64,000 nt of DNA from Sedimentitalea nanhaiensis DSM 24252 (lineage in GTDB: Bacteria; Pseudomonadota; Alphaproteobacteria; Rhodobacterales; Rhodobacteraceae), in NCBI RefSeq assembly GCF_000473225.1, contig NZ_KI421509.1:605470-669469 (forward strand), given 5' to 3'. This document shows positions 62,388 to 64,000 of this stretch, in pieces (within the stretch, counting starts at the first letter, position 1; each line of letters opens with the position of its first letter). The notes under the pieces were generated by a model, which was not told the DNA's origin, ran no database searches, and worked only from the letters and a program-made list of their open reading frames with translations. Both the position numbers and the translations under genes were made by a program.

Positions 62388-63866
62388 ATGCCCTTGACCT
62401 GGCTCATTCTGTTTCTCTTTGCTCTGGCCGCCCTGGGCTTTATCGCCGGACGCGTCCGGGCGGTGAACTCGGCGGGGGGGGATGTGCGCGAGCTGCACTC
62501 CCTTCCCAACTATTACGGCTGGAATGTGGCGCTGACAGCACTGGTTCCTGCGCTCGCTGTTCTGGTGGTCTGGCTGTTTGTCCAGCCGCTGATGATCGAA
62601 CGCTCGGTTTCGGGCATGATCCCCGAGGAACTCATCCCCGAAGGCTCGCAACGCAGCCTGGTGATGAGCGATGTGCGCCGTGTGGCCCATGGGCTGGACA
62701 TGGCCGTCCGGCAGGGTGCCCTGAGCGAAGACGACGCCAGCGACATTCGCGCCGGATTTACCGATCTGCGCGGCCGGCTGGCGGATGTCGGGGTGGCGTT
62801 GGGGTCCGACGTGCGCCCCGAGGTGCTAAGCGCGGCGCAACGCTATCGCCAGCTGAACGCCACCGGCACCCTGTGGCAAAGCATCATCGTCGCCGCCCTT
62901 GCTCTGGGTGGTCTGACCCTGGCCTATACGCGCACCCACAAGGGTTTTCGCGCCCGCAACGTGGTGGAACGCGCCATTCTGGCACTGCTGATCCTGGCCG
63001 CCTCGATCGCGGTCCTGACCACGCTGGGCATCGTTCTGTCGATGCTGTTTGAAACCCGCAACTTCTTTGGCCTGCATTCCTGGAGCGACTTCTTCTTTGG
63101 CACCACCTGGGCGCCCAACTTTCGCGGCGACAGCGAACTCTCGATCCTGCCGCTGCTGTGGGGGACGCTGTATATCTCGTTCATCGCACTGGCGGTGGCG
63201 GTGCCGGTGGGGCTGTTCGCGGCGATCTACCTGTCCGAATATGCCAGCGCCGCGCTGCGCTCCTTTGCCAAGCCGCTGCTTGAAATCCTCGCCGGCATTC
63301 CGACCATCGTCTATGGCATGTTCGCCCTGCTGACAGTTGGCCCGATGCTGGTCAATTTCTTTGGCCGGGGTCCCGACGGGGTGCTGGGGGTCGACTGGAT
63401 GTCAGGTGCGACATCGGTTCTGACCGCGGGTGTCGTGATGGGTATCATGCTGATCCCGTTCGTCTCTTCGCTCAGCGATGACATCATCAACTCGGTGCCG
63501 CAATCGCTGCGCGACGGATCTTACGGGTTGGGTGCGACGCAATCGGAAACCGTGCGTCAGGTGGTGCTGCCCGCCGCGCTGCCCGGCATCGTCGGTGCCG
63601 TGCTGCTGGCCGCCAGCCGCGCCATCGGCGAAACCATGATCGTGGTGATGGGGGCGGGCGCGATTGCCAAGTTTTCGCTCAACCCGCTGGAATCGATGAC
63701 CACGATCACCACCCGTATCGTCAGCCAGCTGACCGGCGATACCGACTTTGCCAGCCCGGAAACGCTGGTCGCCTTTGCGCTCGGCCTGACCCTGTTTGTC
63801 CTGACGCTGGGCCTGAACATCCTCGCGCTGTATATCGTGCGCAAATACCGGGAGCAGTACGAATGA
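62388..63866 (+). CDS. pstC: Phosphate ABC transporter permease PstC
   Basis: A 492-residue permease, longer than the usual 300-330 because of an N-terminal part of about 200 residues. That part has two or three helices and a soluble region (LEMA-like spacing of charged residues 70-160). The PstC core follows: GTLYISFIALAVAVPVGLFA, KPLLEILAGIPTIVYGMF, SDDIINSVPQSLRDGSYGL, and PLESMTTITTRIVSQLTGD. The stop overlaps the pstA start (ATGA at 63863-63866). Confidence 0.92.
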   Translation: MPLTWLILFLFALAALGFIAGRVRAVNSAGGDVRELHSLPNYYGWNVALTALVPALAVLVVWLFVQPLMIERSVSGMIPEELIPEGSQRSLVMSDVRRVAHGLDMAVRQGALSEDDASDIRAGFTDLRGRLADVGVALGSDVRPEVLSAAQRYRQLNATGTLWQSIIVAALALGGLTLAYTRTHKGFRARNVVERAILALLILAASIAVLTTLGIVLSMLFETRNFFGLHSWSDFFFGTTWAPNFRGDSELSILPLLWGTLYISFIALAVAVPVGLFAAIYLSEYASAALRSFAKPLLEILAGIPTIVYGMFALLTVGPMLVNFFGRGPDGVLGVDWMSGATSVLTAGVVMGIMLIPFVSSLSDDIINSVPQSLRDGSYGLGATQSETVRQVVLPAALPGIVGAVLLAASRAIGETMIVVMGAGAIAKFSLNPLESMTTITTRIVSQLTGDTDFASPETLVAFALGLTLFVLTLGLNILALYIVRKYREQYE

Positions 63867-64000
63867 GCGACGCAACCCAGAATCCCGGCCAGAGCGCGGG
63901 CAATCCCATCGGACGGGCCGGGTCACTGCTGACCAAAAACGCCCGCACCCGCCGCCGTAATGCCGCCGAAAAGCGGTTCCGCCTTTACGGCCTGACGGCC
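63863..64000 (+). CDS. pstA: Phosphate ABC transporter permease PstA, 5' end only
   Basis: The 46 codons visible begin MSDATQNPGQSAGNPIGRAG with a hydrophilic, Arg-rich N-terminus, which runs off the window. The identity rests on the gene order and ATGA overlap with pstC, and on the long hydrophilic N-terminus known in alphaproteobacterial PstA. Confidence 0.75.
   Translation, partial: MSDATQNPGQSAGNPIGRAGSLLTKNARTRRRNAAEKRFRLYGLTA

Noticed and set aside
1-64000. CRISPR array, tRNA, rRNA or a defence island
   Set aside because: No repeat-spacer pattern, no cloverleaf or rRNA segment and no defence-gene signature was seen on reading through the window.

Overview
The window is chromosomal DNA of a GC-rich alphaproteobacterium, most probably a marine Rhodobacteraceae (Roseobacter group). 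The basis is gene content: TRAP and ABC importers for small organic substrates, a BioR-type biotin repressor with its boxes, RutR-controlled reductive pyrimidine catabolism, SIMPL, IalB and PAS_5 proteins, class II DAHP synthase, and densely packed high-GC3 genes. I saw no rRNA, tRNA, CRISPR array, prophage or recognisable defence locus.

Layout. 1-9.4 kb: truncated CPA2 cation/proton antiporter, Lrp/AsnC regulator divergent from hppD (tyrosine catabolism), a large one-TM protein with a PilP/GspC-like end, a SIMPL protein, metY, a GT8-like protein and an outer-membrane barrel. 9.4-11.4 kb: a decayed patch with a LysR relic, a WYL regulator and a TRAP dctM relic. 11.6-12.2 kb: ChrR-like cupin. 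12.4-22.6 kb: reductive pyrimidine pathway (preT, preA, rutR, an amidohydrolase for the N-carbamoyl-beta-amino acid, hydA) followed by a four-gene ABC importer; two RutR-type palindromes mark the regulated promoters. 22.7-25.0 kb: tungstate importer tupBCA. 25.0-30.4 kb: a degraded accessory stretch with IS3 and IS5 remnants, an HxlR regulator, two VOC genes (one frameshifted) and the bioY-bioB/bioR locus with three BioR-like boxes. 30.4-32.3 kb: divergent EF-G-like GTPase. 32.9-37.7 kb: TRAP transporter with an unusually large DctQ and a DctM carrying a coiled-coil C-terminal extension.

38.2-43.4 kb: envelope genes, namely a divergent MepK-like/L,D-transpeptidase pair and lpxD-ACP-ketosynthase. 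43.5-47.2 kb: ialB-like gene, an intergenic region with two candidate minus-strand small RNAs, a HerA-like ATPase and an EEP-family protein. 47.3-53.1 kb: branched-chain amino acid type ABC operon on the minus strand (SBP, livG, livF, a GNAT gene, livH, livM). 53.3-60.1 kb: GlxA-type AraC regulator, class II DAHP synthase, PAS_5 protein, yicC, gmk, gamma carbonic anhydrase and a trans-sulfuration PLP enzyme. 60.1-64.0 kb: phoR then pstS-pstC-pstA (cut by the window end), with a three-repeat Pho box before pstS.

Most of the window is ordinary. The least explained items are the two small-RNA candidates at 44.28-44.53 kb, the TRAP permease extension, and the 843-residue protein. No clearly new multi-gene system was found.
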